Source of the DNA: Clostridium sp. CAG:678
GTDB lineage: Bacteria > Bacillota > Clostridia > Oscillospirales > Acutalibacteraceae
NCBI GenBank assembly: GCA_000431535.1
Contig: HF991816.1
Coordinates: 35,462 to 99,461 of the forward strand
Direction: 5' to 3'
Length of the DNA: 64,000 nt
Numbering within the stretch: the first letter of the stretch is position 1; the number at the start of each line of letters is the position of its first letter. The translations under genes were made by a program, and so were the position numbers. Positions 39,284 to 47,338 of the stretch are shown piece after piece. The notes under the pieces were generated by a model. It searched no databases, was not told where the DNA came from, and worked only from the letters and a program-made list of their open reading frames with translations.

Positions 39284-40197
39284 CTGACTTCCATAATTTC
39301 AAACTCGTTTGTATAATCCTTTAAAAGAACTACGTAACTGAATTCACGCGTTGCGATCAGATTTCGAACGATATGCTTATTCATAAGCTGTTCTTTTGAT
39401 TTGGCGTGCACAGAAACGGCAAAAGCAGCTCCGGACAGGAACCCGTTTTTCATCGCCTCTATCTCTTCAACCGAAGAGATCTCATCACAGATGATCATTT
39501 CAGGCGCAAGCGTCCTGACCGCGATCTCAATACCTGCCGCTTTGGTAAAGCCGGTTATGACATCCGTATTGACGCCGAGATCGGCTGTGATGCAACCGTC
39601 ATCTTTACAGGCGATTTCATTTCTTTCGTCTATAACTGCGGTCTTTACATAACAATTATTAAATCCGCCGGAAAGAAGCCTTGTAAAATCCCTTAAAAAA
39701 GTTGTTTTCCCGCCGGAGGGCGGCGACGCTACAATAATACTTGGGAAATCGTTTACATAAAGCAGGTTCAGAATCGGTTTGGCGCAGTCACGCACCTCTT
39801 TAGAGATCCGGATATTCAATGAAGTGATCTCTTTGACCGCCGTAACAACACCGTTTGTTTTTACAGCTGTGGAACAAACGCCCACCCGGTTTCCGCCTTT
39901 TACGGTTATGTATCCGTTTATAAGATTGTCTATTTCACAATGAACGGAATAATTGCAAAGCCGTCTGAACACCACATCAAATTCTTCCTCATCCACTCTG
40001 TATGCGTATTCGCTGCAGTGATTCAGGAGTTTTCCTTTGGCGGTTATAAAATAAACATTCCTGCCGGCGCACAAAACCAAAGGCAGATTCTTTCTTAATC
40101 GAATTTCCGTAAGCGCATTTAAAGCCGTCGCGCCCAACTGAGAAAGCGCTGCGTTGATACCGTCTGAGAGGCATGGAATAAGCGTATTGAGCGACAT
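39280..40197 (-). CDS. spoIIIAA: Stage III sporulation protein AA, ATPase
   Basis: A 305-residue secretion-type ATPase that powers the SpoIIIA channel. Walker A is ASPPSGGKTTFLRD near 158, Walker B is PEMIICDEISSVEEIEAM near 238, and FAVSVHAKSKEQL lies near 262. The N-terminal part has LPLVLCAGRNVYFI. The ATG at 40197 has GAGGTGA upstream and follows a sigma-E-like promoter. It is the first gene of the spoIIIA operon. Confidence 0.95.
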   Translation of the reverse strand: MSLNTLIPCLSDGINAALSQLGATALNALTEIRLRKNLPLVLCAGRNVYFITAKGKLLNHCSEYAYRVDEEEFDVVFRRLCNYSVHCEIDNLINGYITVKGGNRVGVCSTAVKTNGVVTAVKEITSLNIRISKEVRDCAKPILNLLYVNDFPSIIVASPPSGGKTTFLRDFTRLLSGGFNNCYVKTAVIDERNEIACKDDGCITADLGVNTDVITGFTKAAGIEIAVRTLAPEMIICDEISSVEEIEAMKNGFLSGAAFAVSVHAKSKEQLMNKHIVRNLIATREFSYVVLLKDYTNEFEIMEVS

Positions 40198-40214
40198 GAT
40201 CTCACCTCAGTTAA

Positions 40215-40243
40215 GATATATGACAGGCTGTTTTCAAATATTA
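40215..40243 (-). promoter_or_regulatory. Sigma-E-like promoter of the spoIIIA operon
   Basis: On the minus strand TAATATT (40237-40243), a 14-base spacer and CATATATC (40215-40222), close to the mother-cell sigma-E pattern (ATATT, about 14 bases, CATACA-T). No good SigA promoter is apparent there. It ends 17 bases before the spoIIIAA start. In B. subtilis spoIIIA is under sigma E, so the match agrees with known regulation. Confidence 0.65.
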
Positions 40244-40255
40244 CGATTTATTTTG

Positions 40256-40284
40256 TTGAACAATCCAAAACGATATGCTATATT
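40256..40284 (+). promoter_or_regulatory. Promoter of the GtrA-YfhO fusion gene
   Basis: TTGAAC (40256-40261), a 17-base spacer and TATATT (40279-40284), 24 bases before the start codon, with a strong AGGAGG ribosome site. It is divergent from the spoIIIA promoter. Confidence 0.78.
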
Positions 40285-40308
40285 ATAATTAAAGACAGGA
40301 GGAAACTT

Positions 40309-43300
40309 ATGGATATAACAATGTGCAGCAAGAAGCGGTATACAAATTCTTTTATGAATGGCGAGACCGTGAATTATGTGCTGTCTTTTTCATTTTCATT
40401 TTTATTTCTTATTGCTGTAAAACAACTGCTAAAAACATTTATAGGGCTTGATACAACTGTTTCCTGCGCTGTTGGTTTTGCCGCGTCAGAAATCGTTTTA
40501 TTCGTTTTGCAGAAATATTTTGTTTACCGGGATAATGCATTAAATTCAACTTTACTCCAAATTCTCTATTCTGTTGTAAACGCGGCGGCGCACCTTGGGA
40601 TCTTTGCTGCTTTTTCGGCTTTAATCAAGGCGCTGGGGCTTTTTGATTACACAGCATGGCTTGCAGTCTTTCTCTTTTTGCTGATACTGGATTACCCGGT
40701 TTCCAGAATTCTTATCTTTGACTGCGCCGAGCCGGCAGCCAAGTTCAAAAACGGCAGAATCTACAGATCTTTCTTTGCAAACCGATTTGTGTTTCTTTCC
40801 ATGACAGTTGCCCTTATTCTAATGCTGTTCATTCTGCTGATCTTTCATTGTTTTCCGTTTGGAGATACAACCGTATTAAGAATGGATCTGTATCACCAGT
40901 ACGGCCCGCTTTTTGTTGAACTATTTGACAGGGTTACAGGCGGAGAAAGTTTTCTGTACAGTTGGACATCCGGCGGAGGATCCAGTTTTCTTGGTAACTT
41001 TTTCAATTATCTTTCCAGTCCTTTTTCCGCAATCATTTTCTTATTTGACAGGGATGAGATGCCCCTTGCCATAACTGCGATCGTTACCGTGAAATGCGTT
41101 TTAAGCGCGGGAACGTTCACGTTTTATATCAAAAAAAGCCTGAACAGGCATTCGCCTGCTTCGGCTGCTTTTGGAGTATTCTATGCATTTTCCGCATATT
41201 TTCTTGCCTATTTCTGGAATGTGATGTGGCTGGATGGCATGATGATGCTGCCGATTCTTGCACTTGGCATTGAACGGATTGTAAACAAAGGAAAAGGCGC
41301 GCTTTATCTAATCACACTTGTTTATATTTTCTATTCCACATACTATATCGGATATATGTGCTGCATCTTTTCCGTTTTATATTTTCTGGCATATTTCTTT
41401 CTTGCAAAAGAACAGTCCAGATACGCAGACGGCTATACGCCGGCGGAAAAAAGAAACAGAATCAAAGATTTTTTCCATTTAAAGTTTGTAAACCGCGGGC
41501 TGCGCTTTGCCGCAAATTCTTTACTTGCAGGGCTGCTTTGTGCTTTCTTCCTGCTGCCTGTATATGCGATTCTTACCGGCAGCAGCGCCACATCGGATAA
41601 TGCGCCGGACTCCGTACAAACTTACTTTTCTCTTGTTGATTTTATTGAAACACACTTTGCGGCATTAGAGACCACGATCCGTTCCAGCGGAAATGACGTT
41701 TTGCCGAACGTTTATACTTCCGTGCTTACGATTTTGCTGGTGCCGCTTTATATGATTAATCCAAAGATCAAATTCCGTGAAAAAGCCGTGTATGTGGTTT
41801 TGATCGCGTTTTTTCTTCTTTCCTTTAACAACAATTTTGTAAACTTCTTCTGGCATGCTTTTCATTTCCCGAACGACCTGCCATACAGATTTTCTTTTAT
41901 GTACTCCTTCATCCTGCTCACCATTGCGTTTAAAGGGCTTATGCATATCCGGGGAATCGGAACAAAAGAGATCTTTATAACCGGAATCCTGTGGCTGGCT
42001 TTCATCGCGCTTTCAAGCGAGATGCAAACGGAAAAGATGAGCGAAATCACGATCTATGTAACGCTTGCCTTTATGTTGCTGTATGCCGGCATGCTTGTTC
42101 TGATTCGCAAAAACAGTCTTTCCAAACTGATCGCGGGCATTTTGATCACCGCGCTTGCTTTCTGTGAAGTGGTGATCTCCGATCCCAAAGCGTTTGGATT
42201 TAATCAGACGCAATCTGCTTACACGGCAAATTATACTACGTACAGGGATGCCATAAATTATATTGAAAACAGCGATGATTCAGACTACAGGACGGAGCTT
42301 TGCTCTCTGAATACACGTATGGACGCATGCCTGTACGGTTACAGCGGCATGAGCATTTTCTCCTCCATGGCTTATGAAGAATATTCCGGGCTGCAATACA
42401 GCCTTGGTATGTACGGAAACAGAATAAACAGTTACACCTATAACACGCAGACGCCTGTTTACAATATGATGTATAACATTAAATATCTAATTTACAGGGA
42501 TGAAAAAACAAGACCGTCTACGGATCTATACACAAAATATTATGAAACGGAAAACGGAGAGGCAACCGTTTATCAGAACGATTACTATTTGCCCAAAGCA
42601 TTTTGCGCAAACAGCTCCGTTGATGCTTGGAATACCACAGAAGGCGATCCGTTTGAAGTGCAGGAAAACTTCTTTTCCCTTGCTACGGGGTATTCCGGCG
42701 TGTTCACCCCTGTTAGATATGAAGGCACAAATTACACGGGAATGAGCGGTGAAATATTTGATGAAAGCGGGCTGCATTGGATAGAAAAATCCGAAGACAC
42801 GTCTTACGCAGAAACGGCAATTACCATAACCACGCAGACCGACGGTAATCTTTATCTTTATGTTACTGCTGACGATCTAACAGATATCAGCGTTCTGCAC
42901 GATGAAGATTCAAAATCTTTCAACATAGAAACGCCGTATATTTTGGATTTGGGCTATTATGACGCGGGTGAGACGCTTACAGTTTCGCTGGACTGCGCCG
43001 CGCTTGCCACTGGTGATGAAAACGTGGGCTTTTATGCTTACAGTATAAATAAGGATATTCTTGAAAAAGGATACGCAGAACTCGGAAAGGGGGCAATGCA
43101 GGTAACCGAGCATACGGATACAAAACTTACGGGAACTGTGACGGCACAGGAAAACAGCATTTTATATTCTTCTATTCCGTATGACGAGAGTTGGAGCGTG
43201 TATATTGATGGTGAAAAAGCAGAAACCTTTATGATCGGCGGCTGCCAGCTTGGCGTTATGATCAAGCCGGGCGAGCACACCGTAGAATATATTTACAGAC

Positions 43301-43419
43301 CGAAGATGCTTGGATTGGGCGCCGGAATCAGCGCCGCAACGCTGATCTGCGCAGCGGCAGTTTCAGGGATCAAAATCAGAAAATCCAAGAAAAAAAGGCA
43401 ATTCATAACAAATTCGTAA
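40309..43419 (+). CDS. YfhO family membrane protein with an N-terminal GtrA-like domain
   Basis: A 1036-residue polytopic membrane protein. Residues about 17-140 hold four spans in two repeats, each ending in an aromatic-basic run (FVLQKYFVYRD near 66; DYPVSRILIFD near 128), the pattern of the GtrA/GtcA family of undecaprenyl-phosphate sugar flippases. From about 158 on it matches YfhO: a first loop with MDLYHQYGPLF and GGGSSFLGNFFNYLSSPFS, about ten further spans, a large outer domain (about 640-1005) and a final span. In B. subtilis and S. aureus YfhO acts with a CsbB-type glycosyltransferase and GtcA to glycosylate lipoteichoic acid. Here the flippase-like and YfhO parts are in one chain. 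No CsbB-type gene is in the window. Confidence 0.85.
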   Translation: MDITMCSKKRYTNSFMNGETVNYVLSFSFSFLFLIAVKQLLKTFIGLDTTVSCAVGFAASEIVLFVLQKYFVYRDNALNSTLLQILYSVVNAAAHLGIFAAFSALIKALGLFDYTAWLAVFLFLLILDYPVSRILIFDCAEPAAKFKNGRIYRSFFANRFVFLSMTVALILMLFILLIFHCFPFGDTTVLRMDLYHQYGPLFVELFDRVTGGESFLYSWTSGGGSSFLGNFFNYLSSPFSAIIFLFDRDEMPLAITAIVTVKCVLSAGTFTFYIKKSLNRHSPASAAFGVFYAFSAYFLAYFWNVMWLDGMMMLPILALGIERIVNKGKGALYLITLVYIFYSTYYIGYMCCIFSVLYFLAYFFLAKEQSRYADGYTPAEKRNRIKDFFHLKFVNRGLRFAANSLLAGLLCAFFLLPVYAILTGSSATSDNAPDSVQTYFSLVDFIETHFAALETTIRSSGNDVLPNVYTSVLTILLVPLYMINPKIKFREKAVYVVLIAFFLLSFNNNFVNFFWHAFHFPNDLPYRFSFMYSFILLTIAFKGLMHIRGIGTKEIFITGILWLAFIALSSEMQTEKMSEITIYVTLAFMLLYAGMLVLIRKNSLSKLIAGILITALAFCEVVISDPKAFGFNQTQSAYTANYTTYRDAINYIENSDDSDYRTELCSLNTRMDACLYGYSGMSIFSSMAYEEYSGLQYSLGMYGNRINSYTYNTQTPVYNMMYNIKYLIYRDEKTRPSTDLYTKYYETENGEATVYQNDYYLPKAFCANSSVDAWNTTEGDPFEVQENFFSLATGYSGVFTPVRYEGTNYTGMSGEIFDESGLHWIEKSEDTSYAETAITITTQTDGNLYLYVTADDLTDISVLHDEDSKSFNIETPYILDLGYYDAGETLTVSLDCAALATGDENVGFYAYSINKDILEKGYAELGKGAMQVTEHTDTKLTGTVTAQENSILYSSIPYDESWSVYIDGEKAETFMIGGCQLGVMIKPGEHTVEYIYRPKMLGLGAGISAATLICAAAVSGIKIRKSKKKRQFITNS

Positions 43420-43436
43420 AAAGTTAAAAATCTGTA

Positions 43437-43465
43437 TTTACAACAAGAAAATTATGTTGTAAAAT
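43437..43465 (+). promoter_or_regulatory. Promoter of prs within an inverted repeat
   Basis: TTTACA (43437-43442), a 17-base spacer and TAAAAT (43460-43465). The promoter is framed by a perfect inverted repeat: TTTACAACA (43437-43445) and TGTTGTAAA (43455-43463), nine bases apart. A dimeric regulator could bind there, but none is known from this sequence. Confidence 0.75.
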
Positions 43466-43473
43466 ACCACCGT

Positions 43474-43516
43474 AAAGCGCACAGGGCAGATTTTTAACGT
43501 TCTGCCCGCGCGCTTT
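43474..43516 (+). promoter_or_regulatory. Two-part hairpin at the 5' end of the prs mRNA
   Basis: AAAGCGC (43474-43480) pairs with GCGCTTT (43510-43516), and inside it GGGCAGA (43484-43490) pairs with TCTGCCC (43501-43507), leaving a ten-base loop. It begins about where transcription should start and ends 14 bases before the AAGGAG ribosome site. There is no T-run, so it is not a terminator. It may stabilise the message or regulate it. Confidence 0.7.
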
Positions 43517-43542
43517 CAAACGGAAAAGTAAGGAGAAGCAAA

Positions 43543-44718
43543 ATGGCAAGATTAACAGCTCAGAATGTAGAAACCATACCATACGGACCGCTCGGAATTA
43601 TAGCGATGCCGGGCTGTGAGGCATTTGCGGATAAGGTGGACAAATACCTTGTGGAATGGCGTAAAACGCAGGCTTTGGAACATCAGGGATCTATTGCGTT
43701 TTACGGTTATCAAAGAGAAACATACAAAATTGACATTTCCAACCCGCGTTTCGGCAGCGGTGAGGGAAAAGCCGTAATTAATGAAACTGTTCGCGGATAT
43801 GATCTGTATATCGTTACAGACTGCTTTAATTACAGCGTTACTTACAAAATGTACGGAATGACCGTGCCGAAATCTCCAGATGATCATTATGCAGATCTGA
43901 AAAGAGTGATCTCGGCAGCGTCATCCAAAGCAAAAAGAATTTCTGTTATCATGCCAATGTTATATGAGGGCCGTCAGCACAAGCGCTCAAGCAGAGAATC
44001 GCTTGACTGCGCTATGGCTCTGCAGGAACTTGTAAATCTGGGTGTTGAAAACATTATTACCTTTGACGCCCATGATCAAAGAGTTCAAAACGCGATTCCG
44101 CATAAATCTTTTGAAAATGTTATGCCCACTTATCAGATGATCAAAGCAATTGTAAACACCATTGATGATCTGAATGTGGACAAAGATCACCTTATGATCA
44201 TCTCGCCGGATGAAGGTGCAATGAACAGATGTATCTATTTTGCCACACAGCTTGGCGTGAATCTTGGAATGTTCTACAAGAGAAGAGATTACACCAAAGT
44301 TGTAAACGGCAGAAATCCAATCGTTGAGCACCAGTATCTTGGCGATTCTGTTAAAGGAAAAGATATCATCATTGTGGACGATATGATCTCCTCCGGTGAA
44401 TCCATGCTTGAGGTTGCCAGCAAGTTAAAGGATTTGGGCGCTGCAAGAATATTTGTATGCACCACTTTTGGTCTTTTTGCAAACGGTTTGGATGTATTTG
44501 ATAAAGCATATAAAGACGGCGTATTTGAAAAAGTATTTACAACAAACGGTGTATACCAACCGCCGGAGCTTTTGGAAAGAGAATGGTATCAGTCTGTGGA
44601 ACTTTCAAAGTATGTTGCATATTTTCTGGATACGCTTAATCATGATCTTTCCGTTTCCACCCTGCTTGACTCCTCAGGCAAAATTGACGCTCTTTTAAGG
44701 AAAAAAGGGCTTAAATAA
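43543..44718 (+). CDS. prs: Ribose-phosphate pyrophosphokinase, long form
   Basis: Makes PRPP from ribose 5-phosphate and ATP for purines, pyrimidines, His, Trp and NAD. The 391-residue protein is longer than the usual 310-320. The ATP-binding and flexible-loop region (FYKRRDYTKVVNGRNPIV near 245) and the PRPP loop in DIIIVDDMISSGESMLEVA near 280 are visible; the canonical loop is DDMIDTGGT-like, so SSGES is a variant. The family match is clear; several Clostridia have this long form as their only Prs, but I cannot see whether another copy exists. Strong ribosome site AAGGAG. Confidence 0.9.
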   Translation: MARLTAQNVETIPYGPLGIIAMPGCEAFADKVDKYLVEWRKTQALEHQGSIAFYGYQRETYKIDISNPRFGSGEGKAVINETVRGYDLYIVTDCFNYSVTYKMYGMTVPKSPDDHYADLKRVISAASSKAKRISVIMPMLYEGRQHKRSSRESLDCAMALQELVNLGVENIITFDAHDQRVQNAIPHKSFENVMPTYQMIKAIVNTIDDLNVDKDHLMIISPDEGAMNRCIYFATQLGVNLGMFYKRRDYTKVVNGRNPIVEHQYLGDSVKGKDIIIVDDMISSGESMLEVASKLKDLGAARIFVCTTFGLFANGLDVFDKAYKDGVFEKVFTTNGVYQPPELLEREWYQSVELSKYVAYFLDTLNHDLSVSTLLDSSGKIDALLRKKGLK

Positions 44719-44805
44719 AGAATAAGTTAGGATCATAACATATTGATAAACGCTGGGCTCATATAAATAAAAGAGGCAGCAAATTTCTAAAAAGGGATGA
44801 ACATC

Positions 44806-45531
44806 ATGAGCAATAAAGATTTTGACGAAAAAGATCTTATGAAGGACATTGATGAACTGGATCAGACAGCGGAGAGTAAAAAAGACACCGTTGCGCTCGG
44901 TCATGAGGATCAAGATACCGTTAGTCTTGACAAAACAACTGTCAGCAGCGGGCTTTCCGACGCAGACCCAAGCGTTTTAACCGCATCAAAGGCAAAGGGC
45001 AAAAAGGTATTTACAACAAAGCAGGTTGTTTTACTTGTTGTGATTGCTGTTTTAGCTGTACTCGCAATCGGAACGGTTGTGATCTGCTCTGTTGCAAACG
45101 TAAATCCGGTTGCCTATATTGCGGGAGAAATGAGTAAAGATAAACTTGTAAACAAGTGGCAAAGCCAAACTGCACCGGGCCTTTCAGCCTATGAATTTTT
45201 TGATGACGGCACGTATACTTCCTATTTATCCACCTATTCTTTTGACGGCGAATATGAAGTAGACGGCGATAAACTGATCCTCAAAAATCCAAATTCCAAT
45301 CAGAACGTGATCTATAAGTATTCCATCGTTGGTGACACGCTTACACTTACACTGACCGATTCAAACGGCACAGAGATGGACGGCAGAGAGCCAAATAAAT
45401 TTGACAGAGTGGATTCGTTTAATCAAAAATCCATTCAGGATATTATTGATGAGTACAGAGCTTCCGCAGCGGAAGAGGAATCTCAGGCCGCGGAAAGTAC
45501 CTCCGCTGAATCCACGTCAGCAGCACAGTAA
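44806..45531 (+). CDS. Single-span membrane protein with a small beta-rich outer domain
   Basis: A 241-residue protein. An acidic cytoplasmic N terminus (about 1-70, many Asp, Thr and Ser, including two D-T-V repeats) is followed by a basic stretch, a membrane span (about 76-100) and an outer domain with LVNKWQSQTAPG..YEFFDDGTYTSYL and FDGEYEVDGDKLILK, like the small DUF5640-type domains that begin with a GxW strand. The C-terminal tail is rich in Glu, Ser and Ala. I chose the ATG at 44806 because AAGGG is properly spaced; the ATG at 44797 touches the site. It ends at a strong terminator. Function unknown. Confidence 0.75.
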   Translation: MSNKDFDEKDLMKDIDELDQTAESKKDTVALGHEDQDTVSLDKTTVSSGLSDADPSVLTASKAKGKKVFTTKQVVLLVVIAVLAVLAIGTVVICSVANVNPVAYIAGEMSKDKLVNKWQSQTAPGLSAYEFFDDGTYTSYLSTYSFDGEYEVDGDKLILKNPNSNQNVIYKYSIVGDTLTLTLTDSNGTEMDGREPNKFDRVDSFNQKSIQDIIDEYRASAAEEESQAAESTSAESTSAAQ

Positions 45532-45538
45532 TTTATAA

Positions 45539-45577
45539 AAAACAGCGCGCAGATCGTTATCTGCGCGCTGTTTTTTT
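45539..45577 (+). terminator. Strong terminator, symmetric on both strands
   Basis: A perfect stem of at least 14 pairs (AACAGCGCGCAGAT and its complement) around the loop CGTT, then seven T on the plus strand and a T-rich run on the minus strand. It ends the 44806-45531 gene and could also end a minus-strand transcript coming from the structured element to its right. Confidence 0.95.
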
Positions 45578-45579
45578 GA

Positions 45580-45699
45580 TCAGATACTGAACCCGGACTT
45601 TTAAAAGAGGGTCCGCTTTTTGCGGTGGTGTTATTACGTCGTCAGGTTCAGTATCCGTAAGGGTTAGCGAGCGGCTGTAGCCGTTGCGATTTTATGTTA
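45580..45699 (-). ncRNA. Possible structured small RNA, family not recognised
   Basis: In the 303-base gap between two plus-strand genes there is an 11-pair perfect long-range stem: GATACTGAACC (45583-45593) with GGTTCAGTATC (45645-45655). Inside lie two overlapping hairpins, CGGAC/GTCCG and CCGC/GCGG, and outside it a further hairpin built on CGGC-TGTA-GCCG (45670-45684). On the minus strand an extended -10 (TGC TAACAT, ending at 45694) precedes it and the symmetric terminator at 45539-45577 follows it, which would give an RNA of about 150 bases. No known riboswitch or housekeeping RNA matched my memory of their consensus. The strand is a guess. Confidence 0.4.
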
Positions 45700-45769
45700 G
45701 CACATTCAAAATCAGAAATCTATATTCTGCCGGCATACAAATATAATTTTATAATTTAAATAATTTCTA

Positions 45770-45798
45770 TTTACTTTTTCTTTTATAAATATTAAAAT
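45770..45798 (+). promoter_or_regulatory. Probable promoter of the LRR-HTH-kinase operon
   Basis: TTTACT (45770-45775), a 17-base spacer and TAAAAT (45793-45798), 37 bases before the TTG start at 45835. The surroundings are very A+T rich, so other matches are possible. Confidence 0.55.
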
Positions 45799-45834
45799 AA
45801 ATTAAATGCAAAAAATAAGAAACGAGGCATAATA

Positions 45835-47325
45835 TTGTCAAAAAAATGTAAAAACTGTGAGGCAGTTCTTCCTGATGAAGCGAACTACTGCCTTGAATGT
45901 ATGACGGCTTTTGACAACTCAATAAAGGAAAGCAAAGATGCTCCGATTCCAAACGGAACATTTAAAGAACGTTTGCTCTCCCGATTGACGGGCTTGAAAA
46001 GCAGAGTTTCTTCTATGTCCAAACGACAGAAAGCAGCCTTGGTCTCTGCGCTGACAATGCTTCTTTTGCTTGTTCCGCTGAGCGTTTATTTGTTTTCCCC
46101 GGTTGACCCTATAGGCGGCGTTACGGCAGATACTGCCGCCGGAAACGATAATAACGGCAGCCGGCCGATCACACGCGTTGAGGCTTTGTTTGATGAAGTA
46201 TTCGGTACGGAAAGCAATCCTAATGACCCGCTATCTGAAAACAGTTCTACGTCTGATACAGGCAGTGGATCCGGCAATAATTCTGTCTCAGAAACGGTCG
46301 GATCCGGTGCCGCAGCGGGAAATACAGAAGCGGCTGCACCGGGAAACGGCAATTCAACCTCAACCGGTTCCGGATCTTCATCCGGCTCAGATTCAAACGG
46401 CAACAATTCCACAGGTTCGTCCGAGCCTGTTCTGAATTATGATGACTGGGAATATATGATGGAAGACGGAGATCTCATTGTCACAAAATATACCGGCAAT
46501 GATAAAAATGTTCTTGTACCTGATAAGATCAATGATATCAATATACATAAATTAGATAAACATACGTTTAAAGACAATTCAACATTAGAAACCGTTACAT
46601 TTACAAACAGTGAAGATTACCATATATTATGGATCTCCAGCAGCACGTTTTACAACTGCAGTTCGCTGAAAAAAGTTGTTTTCCCTACAAACACTGATAT
46701 GGGCATTTTCCCTACTTTCGCTGTAAAATGCCCAAACCTTACGGATATTGACGTAGATCACTGGCAATATAAATTTGAAAACGGCGCTCTGTATTACTAT
46801 GATACAAAAAGATGGTTTCTATATGAGTATTGTGAAGGCAATACATCCTCATCTTACACAGTACCCGACTGGGTTACGGCCATCAACAATGCAAGCGATA
46901 ATTTTTTGAACTGCAAGTATTTGAAAAAAATTTATTTAAACGATAAATGTTCCGGTCCGACTCCGAGAAGCAATTACAACCTGGAGGGAATCTATGTTGG
47001 AGATGCAAATCCAAGCGTAGCGGATTATGACGGCGTACTTTATACAAAATTTGAAGATTTTGTACAGTTTTCCATATATCCTGCCGGTAAAAAAGACAAA
47101 TCCTTTACATTGCCGCAGGATTCATACAGTTACTTAAGGAATGCTAAAAACACATATCTTGAGACTTTAACCGTTCCGAAAACGGCAGAAGTACCGCAAA
47201 AGGCTTTGGAACATCTCTTAGAAAGTTTTCCAAATTTAAAAACAATAAAGATAGAAAAAGATCATCCGGATCTGTCCATGTTTCAAAGTTATCTAAATGA
47301 TAAAGTGAACATCATTAAATACTAA
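45835..47325 (+). CDS. Zinc-ribbon membrane protein with BspA-type leucine-rich repeats
   Basis: A 496-residue protein. The N-terminal zinc ribbon has CKNC and CLEC (residues 5-24). One membrane span lies at about 62-84, then a long Ser, Gly, Asn and Thr-rich linker (about 95-195), and a C-terminal domain with irregular BspA-type (LRR_5) repeats such as LETVTFTNSEDYHILWISSS and FYNCSSLKKVVFP. The topology would place the ribbon inside and the repeats outside. The start is a TTG with GAGG seven bases upstream. It is followed after 13 bases by an HTH gene and a protein kinase gene, so it may be the sensor or target of that pair. Exact role unknown. Confidence 0.8.
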   Translation: MSKKCKNCEAVLPDEANYCLECMTAFDNSIKESKDAPIPNGTFKERLLSRLTGLKSRVSSMSKRQKAALVSALTMLLLLVPLSVYLFSPVDPIGGVTADTAAGNDNNGSRPITRVEALFDEVFGTESNPNDPLSENSSTSDTGSGSGNNSVSETVGSGAAAGNTEAAAPGNGNSTSTGSGSSSGSDSNGNNSTGSSEPVLNYDDWEYMMEDGDLIVTKYTGNDKNVLVPDKINDINIHKLDKHTFKDNSTLETVTFTNSEDYHILWISSSTFYNCSSLKKVVFPTNTDMGIFPTFAVKCPNLTDIDVDHWQYKFENGALYYYDTKRWFLYEYCEGNTSSSYTVPDWVTAINNASDNFLNCKYLKKIYLNDKCSGPTPRSNYNLEGIYVGDANPSVADYDGVLYTKFEDFVQFSIYPAGKKDKSFTLPQDSYSYLRNAKNTYLETLTVPKTAEVPQKALEHLLESFPNLKTIKIEKDHPDLSMFQSYLNDKVNIIKY

Positions 47326-47338
47326 TCTGGGAGGAAAT

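Noticed and set aside
45583..45690. Resemblance of the minus strand (ACCC followed by GAACCTGA) to a TPP riboswitch
   Set aside because: The obligatory CTGAGA part is missing, the downstream half does not follow the TAATGCCAGCG pattern, and there is no thiamine gene on that strand.
45580..45700. Signal recognition particle RNA or 6S RNA
   Set aside because: The GGAAGGAAGCAG-like SRP apex is absent on both strands, and the fold is not one long open hairpin as in 6S RNA.
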